A stretch of 64,000 nt of DNA from Roseiarcus fermentans (GCF_003315135.1 NZ_QNRK01000024.1:1-64000), one strand, 5' to 3'. Counted from the stretch's first letter, positions 26,941-37,208 are shown. Numbers and translations: made by a program. Notes: generated from the sequence alone by a model not told the origin.

Positions 26941-27710
26941 GCCCCCCGTTCCGGCGGCCCGAAGTGTTCCCGCAGGCGCGCCTCCACGAGGTCGTCGGCC
27001 ATGACCCTGGTCGGGTCCCAGACGGGCGCCGACTCGACGCGCTCGCGGGCGACGTCGAGGGTCACGCTGCGGGCCGTCCAGTCGACGCTCGCGACCGCCG
27101 TGATTGGAACCCGGACGAGCCGGCCGCGCAGCCAGCCGCGCGTCGCGACGACGAGATGGCCGACGGTCCAGCGGACGTCGTCGAGAAACACGTTGTCGAC
27201 CGACCCGGCGTCGCCGTCCGCCGCGTGGACCGAGAATCCCTTGAGGGCCGCGGCCGAGCCCAGCCGCGGGCCGCCGCCCGCCGGGCCTTCGGCGGGAATG
27301 GCGCGGGCCGCCGGCCGCAGGATGGCCGGCTCGCCCCCGAGCTGCGGCGCGCTGAAGAACGGGTCCCATCCGTAATGATCGAACAGGCGCTGCTCCATGT
27401 CCTCGGTGACCGGCTCGTCCGCGGCCGCCTCGGGGCTGGCCTCGACCTGCGCCCTTGTCAGGTTGACCGGCAGCGCCATCTGCTCGCCGACGGCGAGCAT
27501 CGGAAACGCCGGCCGCGGCGGCAGACGGATCGGCGCGACGGCGGAGGGGTGGATCAGGACCTTGCGGCCCGGCAGCCAGTCGCCGGTGTCGACCACGAGC
27601 CAGCGCACCGTCCAGCGCCGGTCGTCGAGCAGGAAGTCCTCGACGGCCCCGATGCGGCCGTCGCTCGCCGCGACGGGGCATCCGATCAGACTGGCTGCGG
27701 CGAACAGCAT
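26937..27710 (-). CDS. Protein with two PRC-barrel domains
   Basis: A 257-aa protein built of two PRC-barrel repeats: one at residues ~5-60 (GCPVAASDGRIGAVEDFLLD, WLVVDTGDWLPGRKVLIHP) and one at ~155-215 (KGFSVHAADGDAGSVDNVFL, HLVVATRGWLRGRLVRVP). PRC barrels occur in photosynthetic reaction centre H subunits, RimM and stress proteins. No membrane helix is seen apart from a weakly hydrophobic start. Function unknown. It converges on the HTH gene and precedes the accD transcription unit's end. Confidence 0.85.
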   Translation of the reverse strand: MLFAAASLIGCPVAASDGRIGAVEDFLLDDRRWTVRWLVVDTGDWLPGRKVLIHPSAVAPIRLPPRPAFPMLAVGEQMALPVNLTRAQVEASPEAAADEPVTEDMEQRLFDHYGWDPFFSAPQLGGEPAILRPAARAIPAEGPAGGGPRLGSAAALKGFSVHAADGDAGSVDNVFLDDVRWTVGHLVVATRGWLRGRLVRVPITAVASVDWTARSVTLDVARERVESAPVWDPTRVMADDLVEARLREHFGPPERGA

Positions 27711-27740
27711 CGGCGCCTCCCCGGCGTCGCGCGAGAAACC

Positions 27741-28631
27741 TTATGCGGCCGCGGCCTGCTCGGGGGCCGGCTCCGGCGCCGGTCTCGGCTCGCGCATGAG
27801 CAGCCGGCACAGCCGCGCCAGCGTCGCCCGCTGCTGCGGTCGCGGCACGACCATGTCGACCATGCCGTGAACCTTGAGATACTCGGCGCGCTGGAACCCC
27901 TCGGGCAGCCGCTCGCGGATCGTCTGCTCGATCACCCGCGCGCCGGCGAAGCCGATCACCGCGCCGGGCTCGGCGAGGTGGATGTCGCCGAGCATGGCGT
28001 AGGAGGCGGTGACGCCGCCGGTGGTGGGGTTGGTGAAGACGACGATGTAGGGCAGGCGCGCGGCGCGCAAGCGGCGCACGGCGACGGTCGTGCGCGGCAT
28101 CTGCATGAGCGCGAACATGCCCTCCTGCATCCGCGCGCCGCCGGAGGCGGTGAAGATGATGAACGGCGTGCGGCGTTCGATCGCGGCGGTCATGCCGGCG
28201 ATGATCGCCTCGCCCGCCGCCATGCCGAGACTGCCGCCCTGGAAGGCGAAGTCCTGCACCGCGACCGTGACGGCCTGACCCTCGAGCTGGCCGTGGGCGA
28301 GCGTCACCGCGTCGTAGGCGCCGGTCTTGAGGCGGTTCTCCTTCAGGCGGTCGACGTAGCGTTTGACGTCGCGGAACTTCAGCGGGTCCGCCGGGACTTC
28401 CGGAGCGGGAAGCTCCTCGTAGAGCCCCTCGTCCATGAGCGCGGCTAGTCGCGCCTTGGCGCCGATCGGCATGTGGTAGCCGGAGCCCGGCACCACCATG
28501 AGATTGGCTTCCAGATCCTTGTGGAAGACGAGTTGCCCGCTCTCGGGGCACTTGACCCAGAGATTGTCCGGCGTCTCGCGGCGCAACAGAGACCGGATTT
28601 TTGGCGGGACGACGTTGGCGATCCAGTTCAT
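27741..28631 (-). CDS. accD: Acetyl-CoA carboxylase carboxyltransferase subunit beta
   Basis: A 296-aa beta subunit that, with AccA, transfers CO2 from biotin to acetyl-CoA for fatty acid synthesis. Seen: [20 protein letters not shown] and [19 protein letters not shown] (acyl-CoA binding and oxyanion region). The N-terminal region that is a Cys4 zinc ribbon in E. coli keeps only one cysteine ([12 protein letters not shown]), so zinc binding as in E. coli is unlikely. It follows trpA after 23 bp, the usual trpA-accD order in alphaproteobacteria. folC, the usual next gene, is not present. Confidence 0.95.
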   Translation of the reverse strand: MNWIANVVPPKIRSLLRRETPDNLWVKCPESGQLVFHKDLEANLMVVPGSGYHMPIGAKARLAALMDEGLYEELPAPEVPADPLKFRDVKRYVDRLKENRLKTGAYDAVTLAHGQLEGQAVTVAVQDFAFQGGSLGMAAGEAIIAGMTAAIERRTPFIIFTASGGARMQEGMFALMQMPRTTVAVRRLRAARLPYIVVFTNPTTGGVTASYAMLGDIHLAEPGAVIGFAGARVIEQTIRERLPEGFQRAEYLKVHGMVDMVVPRPQQRATLARLCRLLMREPRPAPEPAPEQAAAA

Positions 28632-28654
28632 CGGTGCAGGCGTCTCCAGGCGGA

Positions 28655-29485
28655 TCACGCGGCCGGCCGGGCGGTCGACGCCGCGCGCGCAAGCGTCTCG
28701 ACGAGCCGGCTGACCGCGCCGACCGTGGCCGGGCTCGCCCTGCCGTCGTCGAGCGAGGTCCGGACCGCCTCGACGATCGCCGAACCGACGACGACCGCGT
28801 CGGCGGCCGAGGCGATCGCGGCGGCGCTGGCCGCGTCCCTGACCCCGAAGCCGACCGCCACCGGCAGCGGCGTGCGCCGCTTGATCCGGGCGACCGCCTG
28901 GCGCACGAGCGCCGGGTCCGGCGTCGCCGAGCCGGTCACCCCCGCGATCGACACGTAGTAGACGAAGCCCGAGGTGTTCTGGAGCACGGCGGGGAGGCGG
29001 GCGTCGTCGGTCGTGGGCGTCGCGAGCCGGATGAAGGCGAGGCCCGCGCGCATCGCCGGCAGGCACAGTTCGTCGTCCTCTTCCGGCGGCAGGTCGACCA
29101 CGATCAGCCCGTCCACGCCGGCGGCCTTCGCGTCGCGCAGGAACGGCTCGACGCCGTAGGAATAAATCGGATTGAAATAGCCCATCAGGATGATCGGCGT
29201 GTCGGCATTGTCCGTGCGGAAGGCCGCGACCATTTTCAGCGTGGCCCGCAGCGTCTGCCCGGCCCTCAGCGCTCGCAGGCCCGCCGCCTGGATCGCCGGC
29301 CCGTCGGCCATCGGGTCGGTGAACGGCATGCCGACCTCGATCACGTCGGCGCCGGCGTCGGGAAGCGCCTTCAGGATGGCCAGCGACGTCTCCGCGTCGG
29401 GATCCCCGGCCATGACGAAGGTGACCAGTCCGGGCCTGCGCTCGGCGGCCAGCCGCTGAAAGCGGCGTTCGATGCGTTCGCTCAT
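28655..29485 (-). CDS. trpA: Tryptophan synthase alpha chain
   Basis: A 276-aa TIM barrel that splits indole-3-glycerol phosphate and passes indole to TrpB. The catalytic glutamate lies in [18 protein letters not shown] and the catalytic aspartate in [14 protein letters not shown]; the phosphate-binding end VAVGFGVRD is also present. The frame is open to 29587, but ATG 29485 (MSERIERRF) fits the family. trpB is absent from the window, so trpA is at the start of this unit, 70 bp from the DMT gene on the same strand. Confidence 0.95.
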   Translation of the reverse strand: MSERIERRFQRLAAERRPGLVTFVMAGDPDAETSLAILKALPDAGADVIEVGMPFTDPMADGPAIQAAGLRALRAGQTLRATLKMVAAFRTDNADTPIILMGYFNPIYSYGVEPFLRDAKAAGVDGLIVVDLPPEEDDELCLPAMRAGLAFIRLATPTTDDARLPAVLQNTSGFVYYVSIAGVTGSATPDPALVRQAVARIKRRTPLPVAVGFGVRDAASAAAIASAADAVVVGSAIVEAVRTSLDDGRASPATVGAVSRLVETLARAASTARPAA

Positions 29486-29555
29486 GCGCCGCTCGTTAGC
29501 ACGGGCGGCCGGCCGGGGGAACGGGGAAGCGGCAGGGAGACGGCCGTCCGCTCGG

Positions 29556-30464
29556 CTACCGCGGCCGCGCGACATAGATCCCCGCAAGGATCATGAGGCC
29601 GCCGAGCGCCTGCACGGCGCTGACCGGCTCGGCCAGGATCAGCCAGCCGAAGCCCGCCGCCGCGATCGCCTCGAGAAAGATGACCAGCGAGGAGAAGGCG
29701 GCCGGCAGGCGGCCGAGCGCGATCGCCAGCAGCCCCTGCCCGCCGGTGTGGCTGATCCAGGCCATGGCGAGCAGCGCCGCCAGGCCGCGGAGCGTGTGCG
29801 GCAGCAGGACCGGCTCGGCGACGAGCGCCACGACGAACAGGATCGCCGCCGTCACCACGGTGGCTTCGAACGTCAGCCGCGCCGCCGAGGTCGTCTTGCG
29901 CGCGGCCTGCACGGCGAGAAAATAGAGGCCGAAGAAGACGCCGGTGGCGATCCCGTAGAGGTCGCCGATCGCGCCGGCGGGCTGGAGCTGAAAACTCCGG
30001 GCGAGCAGCGCCGCCCCGCCCGCGAGGCACAAAGCCAGGCCGGCGAGCACGTTCGCCTTCACCCGCTCGCGCAGCAGCAGCCAGCCGAACAGCACCACCC
30101 AGATCGGCGCGCAAGTGGCGAAGAAGGTGGCGTTGGCCACGCTCGTGTGGACGATCGCCAGATGCCAGAAGAACAGGTCGCCGGCGAAGGCGAGGCCGGA
30201 CAGGATCGCGGGCCGGGCGAAGCGTGAGCCGCTGGGCGCCGGGCCGTCGGCGATCCGCGTCCAGGCCCAGAGCAGCGGCAGCGCCAGCGTGACGCGCCAG
30301 AAGGCGCTGGCGAACGGGCCGACGTCGGCGAGCCGGACGAAGATCGGCGAAACGCCCATCGCGACCGCGCCGGCGACGAGCGCGGCGAAGGGGGCGAGGG
30401 CGCCGCGCGCGGCGGCGTTCGGCAGCAGGGGCAAGGGGAAATCCGTCAGCGGGCGAATAGACAA
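29556..30464 (-). CDS. DMT-family (EamA) transporter
   Basis: A 302-aa inner-membrane protein with about ten hydrophobic helices in two EamA repeats. Landmarks are [36 protein letters not shown] near the first repeat end and [18 protein letters not shown] near the second. Such proteins export metabolites or drugs; the substrate is unknown. It is divergent from the N-formylglutamate amidohydrolase gene with a 59-bp gap that must hold both promoters. Confidence 0.88.
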   Translation of the reverse strand: MSIRPLTDFPLPLLPNAAARGALAPFAALVAGAVAMGVSPIFVRLADVGPFASAFWRVTLALPLLWAWTRIADGPAPSGSRFARPAILSGLAFAGDLFFWHLAIVHTSVANATFFATCAPIWVVLFGWLLLRERVKANVLAGLALCLAGGAALLARSFQLQPAGAIGDLYGIATGVFFGLYFLAVQAARKTTSAARLTFEATVVTAAILFVVALVAEPVLLPHTLRGLAALLAMAWISHTGGQGLLAIALGRLPAAFSSLVIFLEAIAAAGFGWLILAEPVSAVQALGGLMILAGIYVARPR

Positions 30465-30523
30465 AACACCCGTTTCGGGCTTTCGTCCTTAGTCTCGCCC
30501 CAACCCTACGGCAAGACCGCGCG

Positions 30524-31354
30524 ATGGACCGAACGCCGAACCTCTTTCCCGAATCGGATGCGACCGCCTTTTCCCCGGTCGAGACGATCGCCGGTCCGCT
30601 CGACGCCGGCGCGCTGCTCGTCTGCGACCACGCCTCCAACGCCCTGCCGCCGGAATACGGCACGCTCGGCCTGCCGGCGGCGGCGCTCGAGCGGCACATC
30701 GCCTACGACATCGGCGCGGCGGCGCTGACGCGGGCGCTCGCCCGGCGCCTCGGCGCGCCCGCCGTGCTCTCGACCTTCTCGCGCCTGCTGATCGACCCCA
30801 ATCGAGGCTGCGACGACCCGACGCTGGTGATGCGCTTTTCCGACGGGGCGATCGTTCCGGGCAACGCGCACGCGGACGCCGCCGAGATCGCGCTGAGGCG
30901 CGAACGTTGCTGGGCGCCTTATCGCGAGACCGTCGCCGCGACGGTCGAGGCGATGATCGCGACCGGCGAGCCGCCGGCGCTGATCGCCATTCATTCCTTC
31001 ACGCCGGTGTGGCGCGGTGCGGCGCGGCCGTGGCAGGTCGGGGTGCTGTGGGATCGCGACGATCGGATTTTTGCGCCGCTGTTTGCGGCGCTGCGCGGCG
31101 AGCACGATCTTGCCGATTGCGAGGTTGGCGACAACGAGCCCTATGACGGGGCGCTCGCAGGCGACACGATCGACGCGGTCGCGACCGCCCGTGGGCTCGC
31201 CAACGCGCTGATCGAGGTGCGCCAGGACCTGATCGGGGACCTGGCCGGCGCCGAGGCCTGGGCCGGCCGCCTCGCGCGGTTGCTCGCGCCCATTCTCGCC
31301 AATCCCGACGCGCGGGCGCCCAGGGACCTCGGCAGCCGGGTCAGGCGCGGCTGA
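30524..31354 (+). CDS. N-formylglutamate amidohydrolase family protein
   Basis: A 276-aa member of the FGase family (HutG-like), zinc-type hydrolases of the cytoplasm. Landmarks are [39 protein letters not shown] and VGDNEPYDG, which include conserved metal or substrate residues. No other histidine-utilisation gene lies nearby, so its real substrate may differ from N-formylglutamate. Good start at ATG 30524. Confidence 0.88.
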   Translation: MDRTPNLFPESDATAFSPVETIAGPLDAGALLVCDHASNALPPEYGTLGLPAAALERHIAYDIGAAALTRALARRLGAPAVLSTFSRLLIDPNRGCDDPTLVMRFSDGAIVPGNAHADAAEIALRRERCWAPYRETVAATVEAMIATGEPPALIAIHSFTPVWRGAARPWQVGVLWDRDDRIFAPLFAALRGEHDLADCEVGDNEPYDGALAGDTIDAVATARGLANALIEVRQDLIGDLAGAEAWAGRLARLLAPILANPDARAPRDLGSRVRRG

Positions 31355-31518
31355 CCGGGAGGGTCGGCGTCTCGCCGGCCGGCGGCGGGCCGCCGCCGCG
31401 CCCAGGACAACGCCACCGCGCCGCGCTTCCTCCACAGGCCTGTCCGCGCGGCCTTGACGGAGGCGGGCCTTTGGCGCCACGTCGCCGCCGCATCCACTTG
31501 GGCGGTAGAGAATCGATC

Positions 31519-31794
31519 ATGGCCGAGCCGGCGAACAAGGACGAGATCGCGACCGGGACCGCGGAGGTCAACGCCGGCCACCTGCGCGCCTTCATCGAGC
31601 GCATCGAGCGGCTCGAGGAAGAGAAGAAGGCGCTCGCCGACGACATCAAGGACGTCTACGGCGAAGCCAAGGGCAACGGCTTCGACGTCCGGATCATGCG
31701 CAAGATCGTGTCGATCCGGAAGCAGGACCGCGACAAGCGGATCGAGGAGGAGACGATTCTCGACCTCTATCTCTCGGCGCTGGGGATGAACTGA
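31519..31794 (+). CDS. gapR: GapR-type DNA-binding protein (DUF2312)
   Basis: A 91-aa protein matching GapR of Caulobacter, a nucleoid-associated protein that binds overtwisted DNA ahead of replication and supports gyrase; that is family knowledge. Seen: coiled-coil [20 protein letters not shown], then [16 protein letters not shown] and [13 protein letters not shown], ending DLYLSALGM. The ATG at 31519 is preferred over one at 31471, since homologues begin near here. Confidence 0.92.
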   Translation: MAEPANKDEIATGTAEVNAGHLRAFIERIERLEEEKKALADDIKDVYGEAKGNGFDVRIMRKIVSIRKQDRDKRIEEETILDLYLSALGMN

Positions 31795-31970
31795 GGGGCG
31801 GCTCGCCATCTTGCAGATGCGGAGAGCGGCGCGCGGCTCCGCCGGCGACCGTCGACGCCCCGCGAGCGGTCTCCTGCAAAGCGGCTGGAAAAGCCGCGCC
31901 GCCGCGCATTGATTACGACATAAACATATGCCAAGAAATCGCGTCTTTGACTGATCAACGAGCGTATACC

Positions 31971-32585
31971 ATGAGAAACGGATGGATAAATCGGACGTTG
32001 CTGGCAGGGGCCTCGGGGCTGGCGATCATGGCCGCGAGCGGGGCTCGGGCGGACTCGACCGTGTGCGGCGCGGTCGCGGGCAATCTGGTCCAGAATTGCA
32101 GTTTCGAAACCACGGACAGCTGGTCCGGCCTGTATCAATCCTCTAATCAAGTGAACAGCGGCGCCAATAGCGCTGGCGTGGGGAGCGGCGACGGTTTTCC
32201 CGACAGCTTGAGCCAGACGGTCGCCACGACTGCCGGCGACACCTACGATCTGACGGCGTGGGCGACATACTGGATTTGGGGTAACACGGGCACCGTCGAG
32301 TGGAACGGCGTTGCGGTCGGCACGATCGATCAAGGGCAGAGCAATCCCAGCTGGGACAAATTCTCGTGGTCTGTCACGGCGACCGGCGCCACCTCGGTGA
32401 TCAGTTTCTCGGTTTCCGATACCTCCTACGGCTACATCGACGACGTCAGCCTGGTCGACACGACTCCGTCGGCTCCTGCGGCGCCGGAGCCGGCCACCTG
32501 GGCGCTGATGGCGCTCGGCTTCGCCGGCGTCGGCACGCTCGGCCTGCGCAAGTCCCGCAAGCTCGCCCGCGCGGCGGCCGTCTGA
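31971..32585 (+). CDS. PEPxxWA-CTERM surface/secreted protein
   Basis: A 204-aa exported protein. The N-terminal signal peptide is LLAGASGLAIMAASGARA-D. The middle is Gly/Ser/Thr/Trp-rich and reads like a carbohydrate-binding-type jelly roll (NLVQNCSFETTDSWSG, YGYIDDVSLVDT). The C-terminus has a sorting signal: APEPATWALMALGFAGVG, then LGLRKSRK. Such tails are processed by exosortase-type enzymes linked to exopolysaccharide production; no exosortase is in the window. The start region (31900-31970) is AT-rich and probably contains its promoter. Confidence 0.85.
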   Translation: MRNGWINRTLLAGASGLAIMAASGARADSTVCGAVAGNLVQNCSFETTDSWSGLYQSSNQVNSGANSAGVGSGDGFPDSLSQTVATTAGDTYDLTAWATYWIWGNTGTVEWNGVAVGTIDQGQSNPSWDKFSWSVTATGATSVISFSVSDTSYGYIDDVSLVDTTPSAPAAPEPATWALMALGFAGVGTLGLRKSRKLARAAAV

Positions 32586-32625
32586 CTCGCACGCCCGTGA
32601 CGACTGCGTCCCTTCTGCGGCGCGC

Positions 32626-33822
32626 ATGAGCGCCGCAGGCCCCCGCCGCCGGATTCTGATCGCCTGGGAACTCGGCGGCGGCTATGGGCACGTCCACCGG
32701 ATGCTGCCCCTCGCCGATCGGCTCGTCGCCGACGGCCACGAGGCGTCGCTGGCGGTCCAGTCGGTCGAAACCGGCCGCGCCCTTTTGGGTGATCGCCGCC
32801 ACCCGCTGCTGGCGGCGCCGGCGGCGCGGACGATCGCAAGGCCGGTGCGGATCGAAAGCTGGGCCGACATCGTCTTCAATGCGGGCTACGACACGGCGGA
32901 GTCGGCCGCGGGGATGGTCGGCGGGTGGCTCGGGGTGGTCCAGGACAGCGCCGCCGACCTCGTGGTCGCCGAGTTCTCGCCCGGCGCGCTGCTCGCCGCG
33001 CGAATTGCCGGCGTGCCGGCGGTCTCGGTCGGTTCGGGCTGGGGCACCCCGCCCGCCGCGACGCCGCTGCCGGCCATCCGCTTCTGGCAGCCGCCCGCCC
33101 CGGAGACTCTGGCGGCCTCGGAGGCGCGGCTGCTCGACGCGCTCAATCCGGCGCTGCGCGCGCTCGGCGGGGCGCCGCTGCCGAATTTGGCGGCGCTGGT
33201 TCCGCCGGAGGACAATTGCCTGTGCAGCTTTCCCGAGCTCGACCACTATCCCGATCGCGGCGGCGTCGGCTATTGCGGCCCCGTCTACGCCGAGGCCGAG
33301 GGCGGCGCCCCGCGGTGGCCGGCGGCGAGCGGGCCGCGCTGCCTCGCCTATCTCAGCGGCGCCCATCCCGCTCTGCCGGCGCTTCTCGGCGGGATCGGCG
33401 GGACCGGCTTCCCGACGGCGCTGCACCTGCGCGGAGGCCTCCCCTCCCATGCGACGATTCCGCCGAACGTCTGGCTCGCGCCGGGCCCGTTGCGCCTCGA
33501 CCTGATCCTGCCCGAGCGTCCGATCGTCGTCTGCCAGGGCCTGAACCTGATGTCCGCCGCGCTCGCCGCCGGATGCCCGGTCCTGGCGGCGCCGGAGCAT
33601 CTGGAGCAGACCGCGCTGGCGAACCGGCTGTTGCTTCAGCGCCTCGGGCTGGCGCTCGACCCGAAGCAAGGCGCCGGCGACGCGGCGGCGCTGCTCGGCC
33701 GCTTGGCCGAGGAGCCGCAGTTCCGGCAGGCGGCGGCCGGTTTCGCCACACACTACGCCGGCTATGCGCCGGCCATGGCGGTCGACGCGGTGGTCGAGGA
33801 CTGTCTCGACCGGCTCGGCTGA
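32626..33822 (+). CDS. UGT/MGT-like glycosyltransferase
   Basis: A 398-aa two-domain glycosyltransferase of the GT-B fold. The N-terminal ELGGGYGHVHRMLPLADRL resembles the acceptor-side start of UDP-glycosyltransferase/MurG-like enzymes. The C-terminal IVVCQGLNLMSAALAAGCPV and APEHLEQTALANRL resemble the donor-binding region, with the usual H in HGG replaced. It starts 41 bp after the PEPxxWA-CTERM gene on the same strand, which suggests a link to surface carbohydrate, but that is inference. Substrate unknown. Confidence 0.75.
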   Translation: MSAAGPRRRILIAWELGGGYGHVHRMLPLADRLVADGHEASLAVQSVETGRALLGDRRHPLLAAPAARTIARPVRIESWADIVFNAGYDTAESAAGMVGGWLGVVQDSAADLVVAEFSPGALLAARIAGVPAVSVGSGWGTPPAATPLPAIRFWQPPAPETLAASEARLLDALNPALRALGGAPLPNLAALVPPEDNCLCSFPELDHYPDRGGVGYCGPVYAEAEGGAPRWPAASGPRCLAYLSGAHPALPALLGGIGGTGFPTALHLRGGLPSHATIPPNVWLAPGPLRLDLILPERPIVVCQGLNLMSAALAAGCPVLAAPEHLEQTALANRLLLQRLGLALDPKQGAGDAAALLGRLAEEPQFRQAAAGFATHYAGYAPAMAVDAVVEDCLDRLG

Positions 33823-33945
33823 CCCTTCGGCCTGCGAAGCACGCCCCGGCCAGCAGCCGGGGAGCGGTCCACCCGATTGATCCTGGCTGCCCTCGGCGAA
33901 AAGATCGGCTATCCTCGGCCCGCCTCGCGCTTGGGGAACGCCGTC

Positions 33946-34881
33946 ATGAGCTGGAATCCCGCCCTTCGACCCGGCTATCCCGACACGACCGGGCCGGACG
34001 CCATCGAAACCGTGATCGTGCCGCGCGCCCGCGACATCGGCGGCTTCGAGGTGCGGCGCGCGCTGCCCGCGCCGGGCCGGCGCATGGTCGGGCCGTTCGT
34101 GTTCTTCGACCAGATGGGGCCGGCCGAATTCATCACCGGCCAGGGCATCGACGTGCGCCCGCATCCGCACATCGGGCTCGCCACCGTCACCTATCTCTAT
34201 CGCGGCGAAATCCAGCATCGCGACAGCCTGGGGTCGAACCAGGTCATCCATCCGGGCTCGGTCAACTGGATGGTCGCTGGCAAGGGGATCACCCATTCCG
34301 AGCGGACGAGCGCCGACGTCCGCGCCGCGCCGCACGAACTGTTCGGCGTCCAGACCTGGGTCGCCCTGCCGGAGGCGAACGAGGACGACCCGCCGGGCTT
34401 CGCCCACCACGCCCGCCATGATCTGCCCGAACTCGAGGACGCGGGCGCCGCCTTGCGCCTGATTCTCGGCCGCGCCTATGGCGAGCGCGCGCCGGCGAAG
34501 GTGTTTTCCGAGATCTTCTATGCCGACGTCGCGCTTCGTCCCGGCGCCCGTATCCCCTTGCCGGACGACCACGAAGACCGCGGCGTCTATATCGTCGAGG
34601 GCTCGCTCGTCGTGGCCGGCCAGACGTTCGAGGCGGGGCAAATGATGGTGTTCCGCCCCGGCGACCGGATCACGGTCGCGGGCGGCGAGCAAGGCGCGCG
34701 CATCCTCGCGCTCGGCGGCGCCACGCTCGGGCCGCGTTATCTGTGGTGGAACTTCGTCGCCTCGAGCCGCGAGCGGATCGAGGCCGCCAAGGAGGCATGG
34801 CGCAAGGCCGACTGGGGTTTTGGCCGCTTCGACCTGCCGCCCGACGACCGTGACGAGTTCATTCCGGCGCCGGAGACATAG
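33946..34881 (+). CDS. Pirin family protein
   Basis: A 311-aa bicupin. The metal-binding set of pirins is seen: HPHIGLATVTYLYRGE (two His) and GKGITHSERTS (His and Glu). The C-terminal cupin includes PDDHEDRGVYIVEG. Bacterial pirins have been linked to quercetinase-like activity or metabolic regulation; the role here is unknown. ATG 33946 (MSWNPALRP) is chosen over 33877, as the family starts here. Confidence 0.92.
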   Translation: MSWNPALRPGYPDTTGPDAIETVIVPRARDIGGFEVRRALPAPGRRMVGPFVFFDQMGPAEFITGQGIDVRPHPHIGLATVTYLYRGEIQHRDSLGSNQVIHPGSVNWMVAGKGITHSERTSADVRAAPHELFGVQTWVALPEANEDDPPGFAHHARHDLPELEDAGAALRLILGRAYGERAPAKVFSEIFYADVALRPGARIPLPDDHEDRGVYIVEGSLVVAGQTFEAGQMMVFRPGDRITVAGGEQGARILALGGATLGPRYLWWNFVASSRERIEAAKEAWRKADWGFGRFDLPPDDRDEFIPAPET

Positions 34882-34919
34882 CGCCCCACTGTCCACTCTC
34901 CCGGCCTACCGCCTACCGC

Positions 34920-35789
34920 CTACCGCCCCACTTTCTTCAGGCTTGCCGGCGGCGGGGGATCGTGCGGGACGAGGACGTCGGTGGCGAGATCGGAGGTCGG
35001 ATCGACCCGGTAACGGTCGAAATCCCTGACGCCGCAGTCGAACAGGAACGAGTCGTCGATCAGGAAGTTGGCCGTGAAGCTCCGGGAATCCTTGAGGAGA
35101 ACCGCGTAGGCCGCGTCGGCCATGATGTCGGGGGTGCGCGAGGCGCGCATCGCCGGGTCGCCGCCGAGCAGGTTTTTCACCACCGACGTCCCGATCAGGG
35201 TGCGCGGCCAGAGCGCGTTGACCGCGATCCCGCTCGCGCGCAACTCGCCCGCGAGGCCGAGGGCCGCGATGCTCATGCCGTATTTGGCGATGGCGTAGGC
35301 GGTCATCGGCGCGACCTGCTTCTCGTCGAAGACCAGCGGCGGCGACAGAACCAGGATATGGGGGTTCGTCCCCTGCTCGAGGTAGGGAACGGCGAATTTC
35401 GACACCAGAAACGTACCCCGCGCATTGATCTGATGCATGAGGTCGAAGCGCTTCATGTCGGTCGCCTGGGAGGCGGCGAGGTTGGCCGCGCTGGCGTTGT
35501 TGACCACGATGTCGAGGCCGCCGAAGGTCGCGACGGTCGTCTCCAGGGCGGCGCGCACCTTCGTCTCGTCGCGCACGTCGACGACCAGCGGCAGCGCCCG
35601 GCCGCCCGCCTGCTCGACGGCCTCCGCCGCCGTGTAGATCGTTCCGGGCAGTTTCGGATGGGGTTCGGCGGTCTTGGCGGCGATCGCTACATTGGCCCCG
35701 TCGCGCGCCGCTCTCAGCCCGATCGCGAGCCCGATGCCGCGCGAAGCGCCCGTGATGAACAGGGTTCTTCCGGACAGGCTGGCGGCCAT
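34920..35789 (-). CDS. SDR-family oxidoreductase (HSDL2-like), paralogue 1
   Basis: A 289-aa short-chain dehydrogenase. Rossmann glycine motif [19 protein letters not shown], cofactor segment [20 protein letters not shown], and the catalytic YxxxK as YAIAKYGMS. The TAEPHPKLPGTI segment is typical of the HSDL2-like SDR subgroup acting on lipid-type substrates. A 289-aa paralogue at 37474-38343 shares most of its sequence. Both face the same way with 1.7 kb of repeats between them. The substrate is unknown. Confidence 0.9.
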   Translation of the reverse strand: MAASLSGRTLFITGASRGIGLAIGLRAARDGANVAIAAKTAEPHPKLPGTIYTAAEAVEQAGGRALPLVVDVRDETKVRAALETTVATFGGLDIVVNNASAANLAASQATDMKRFDLMHQINARGTFLVSKFAVPYLEQGTNPHILVLSPPLVFDEKQVAPMTAYAIAKYGMSIAALGLAGELRASGIAVNALWPRTLIGTSVVKNLLGGDPAMRASRTPDIMADAAYAVLLKDSRSFTANFLIDDSFLFDCGVRDFDRYRVDPTSDLATDVLVPHDPPPPASLKKVGR

Positions 35790-36068
35790 CTTTCGTCTCC
35801 TCGATGCTTTTCGTCCCGTCCATGGCGCCGCCGCGCGCGCCGGACAAGAAGGATCGGCGGGGCCTCGCTCTTGCGGCCCGGGCCCGCGCCGGTCGGGCGC
35901 GGGGTCAGATATTGCGCAAGATAGAACGAAGCAGGATCATATTTCGGATGAGAGACGTTTCGCTCCTCCGTCTCCGGCGCGATCGCGAGGAGCGCCACCG
36001 TCTGATCCGGGGAACGCGGCGATTCAGCGACGCTGGGCTCGGATGCGACGCCGAGGGAGCGGGGTAAG

Positions 36069-36195
36069 CAGAGTGCTCGGCGGACAATTTGTTGCGAAAA
36101 GAAGAAATAAGGACTAGGGTGCTTTCGATTGGACGTGAATCGCTTGCGACGAAAGCGCCCGGCTGTCTGACATCCAGAAGCAGAACCTGCACGGG
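36069..36195 (+). repeat. Repeat family A, copy 1
   Basis: About 127 bp containing GCTCGGCGGACAATTTGTTG, TTTCGATTGG and CGCCCGGCTGTCTGACATCC. The same sequence, roughly 80% identical, occurs inverted at 55232-55357. It does not look coding. The gap 35790-37473 holds this repeat, two B-family copies and two palindromic elements, and I see no gene in it. Confidence 0.75.
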
Positions 36196-36586
36196 CTCGC
36201 CCCTGTCGTCCACGCCCGGCTGAAGACGCGGCCGCTGGCCGCGCACCGCGCCCAACGCACCGGCGATGGGTGGGTCGCGCGTGACAGCCGAGCCGGCTTG
36301 ACGATCGGCGAGCATTCCGCCGTCCTCATCCCGACATCGTCGAAGGATTCCGTGCGCGGAGACGTGGGTGTCCCCGCGAGCGTCCTTCGACAAGCTCGGG
36401 AAGAGGTCGGAAGAGGCGGCTCGGCTGCGACACCGCCCGTATCTCCCAAGCCGGGCGCGCAAGCGGCGATCGCGGCGCTCAACGGGAGGGTGCGCGTCTC
36501 GCGCACCCGGGCGGCGGGACGCCCCCTCCCAGCGCGCGCCCTGTCCGGCTCCTCGCGGGCAGCCACCTTGGCAGTTACACCCGCCC

Positions 36587-36791
36587 GTAACTCCCAACCC
36601 CGTCATTGCGAGGAGCGAAGCGACGAAGCAACCCATGCCGCCGCTTGCCTCCTGCGGAAAAAATCGCTCCGTCTTCTGCTCGCAACGAAGGGCGGCGGGA
36701 CGATCAGAGGGCGCAACAGCGGCCCAGCGACCCTGGATCGCTTCGCTTCGCTCGCGATGACGGCGCTGTTCGCTGCCGGCTTGGGAGTTAC
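36587..36791. repeat. Palindromic element, copy 4, with terminal inverted repeats
   Basis: Bounded by GTAACTCCCAA (36587-36597) and TTGGGAGTTAC (36781-36791). Inside are GTCATTGCGAGGAGCGAAGC and its partner CTTCGCTCGCGATGACGG, and the CCCTGGATCGC core. The element at 37209-37400 is an inverted copy with the same ends. Confidence 0.75.
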
Positions 36792-36821
36792 GTCCAATTG
36801 TCACTTCCAAGCCTCGGCGCA

Positions 36822-36905
36822 CCTTGGGAGTTACACCCGCCCGGAAAATCCCGCGCAACCTATTGAAAAAGCTCAAAACCGGCCGACATCGGGCGCGCTT
36901 CAGCG
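36822..36905 (+). repeat. Repeat family B, copy 1
   Basis: Reads TTGGGAGTTACACCCGCCCG, then GAAAATCCCGCGCAACC and CTCAAAACCGGCCGACATCG. Related copies are at 37388-37462 (same strand) and, inverted, at 53515-53600, 53775-53862 and 54888-54965. Confidence 0.7.
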
Positions 36906-37208
36906 CTCCGGCGCGGCAAACGCCCAGTTTCCTCGGCAGGGTTCGAGGCTCCGAACGCCTCGACGCGCGTCACAATGGGCGCGGAGCCGACAATGCCGAC
37001 CGGTCATGGCCCGTGACGCCCCGCCGATTCGCGCCGGCGGCCGCAGACAGCGCAGACGGCTCCGGATCCGTTGCTGCAACCACATGGAAACCGGTTCAGG
37101 TGGTGCGCGGCGCGGCGCTTCGGGCGCGCAGGCGGCCTTGGATCGCCCGCGGCGCCCTGCGGGCCTCTCGCCGCGCGCGGGGCGCCCCACGGGAGACGCG
37201 ACTCGCCC

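Noticed and set aside
32446-34896. 816-codon minus-strand open frame opposite the glycosyltransferase and pirin genes
   Set aside because: Same reason: no motifs, antisense to two well-supported genes.
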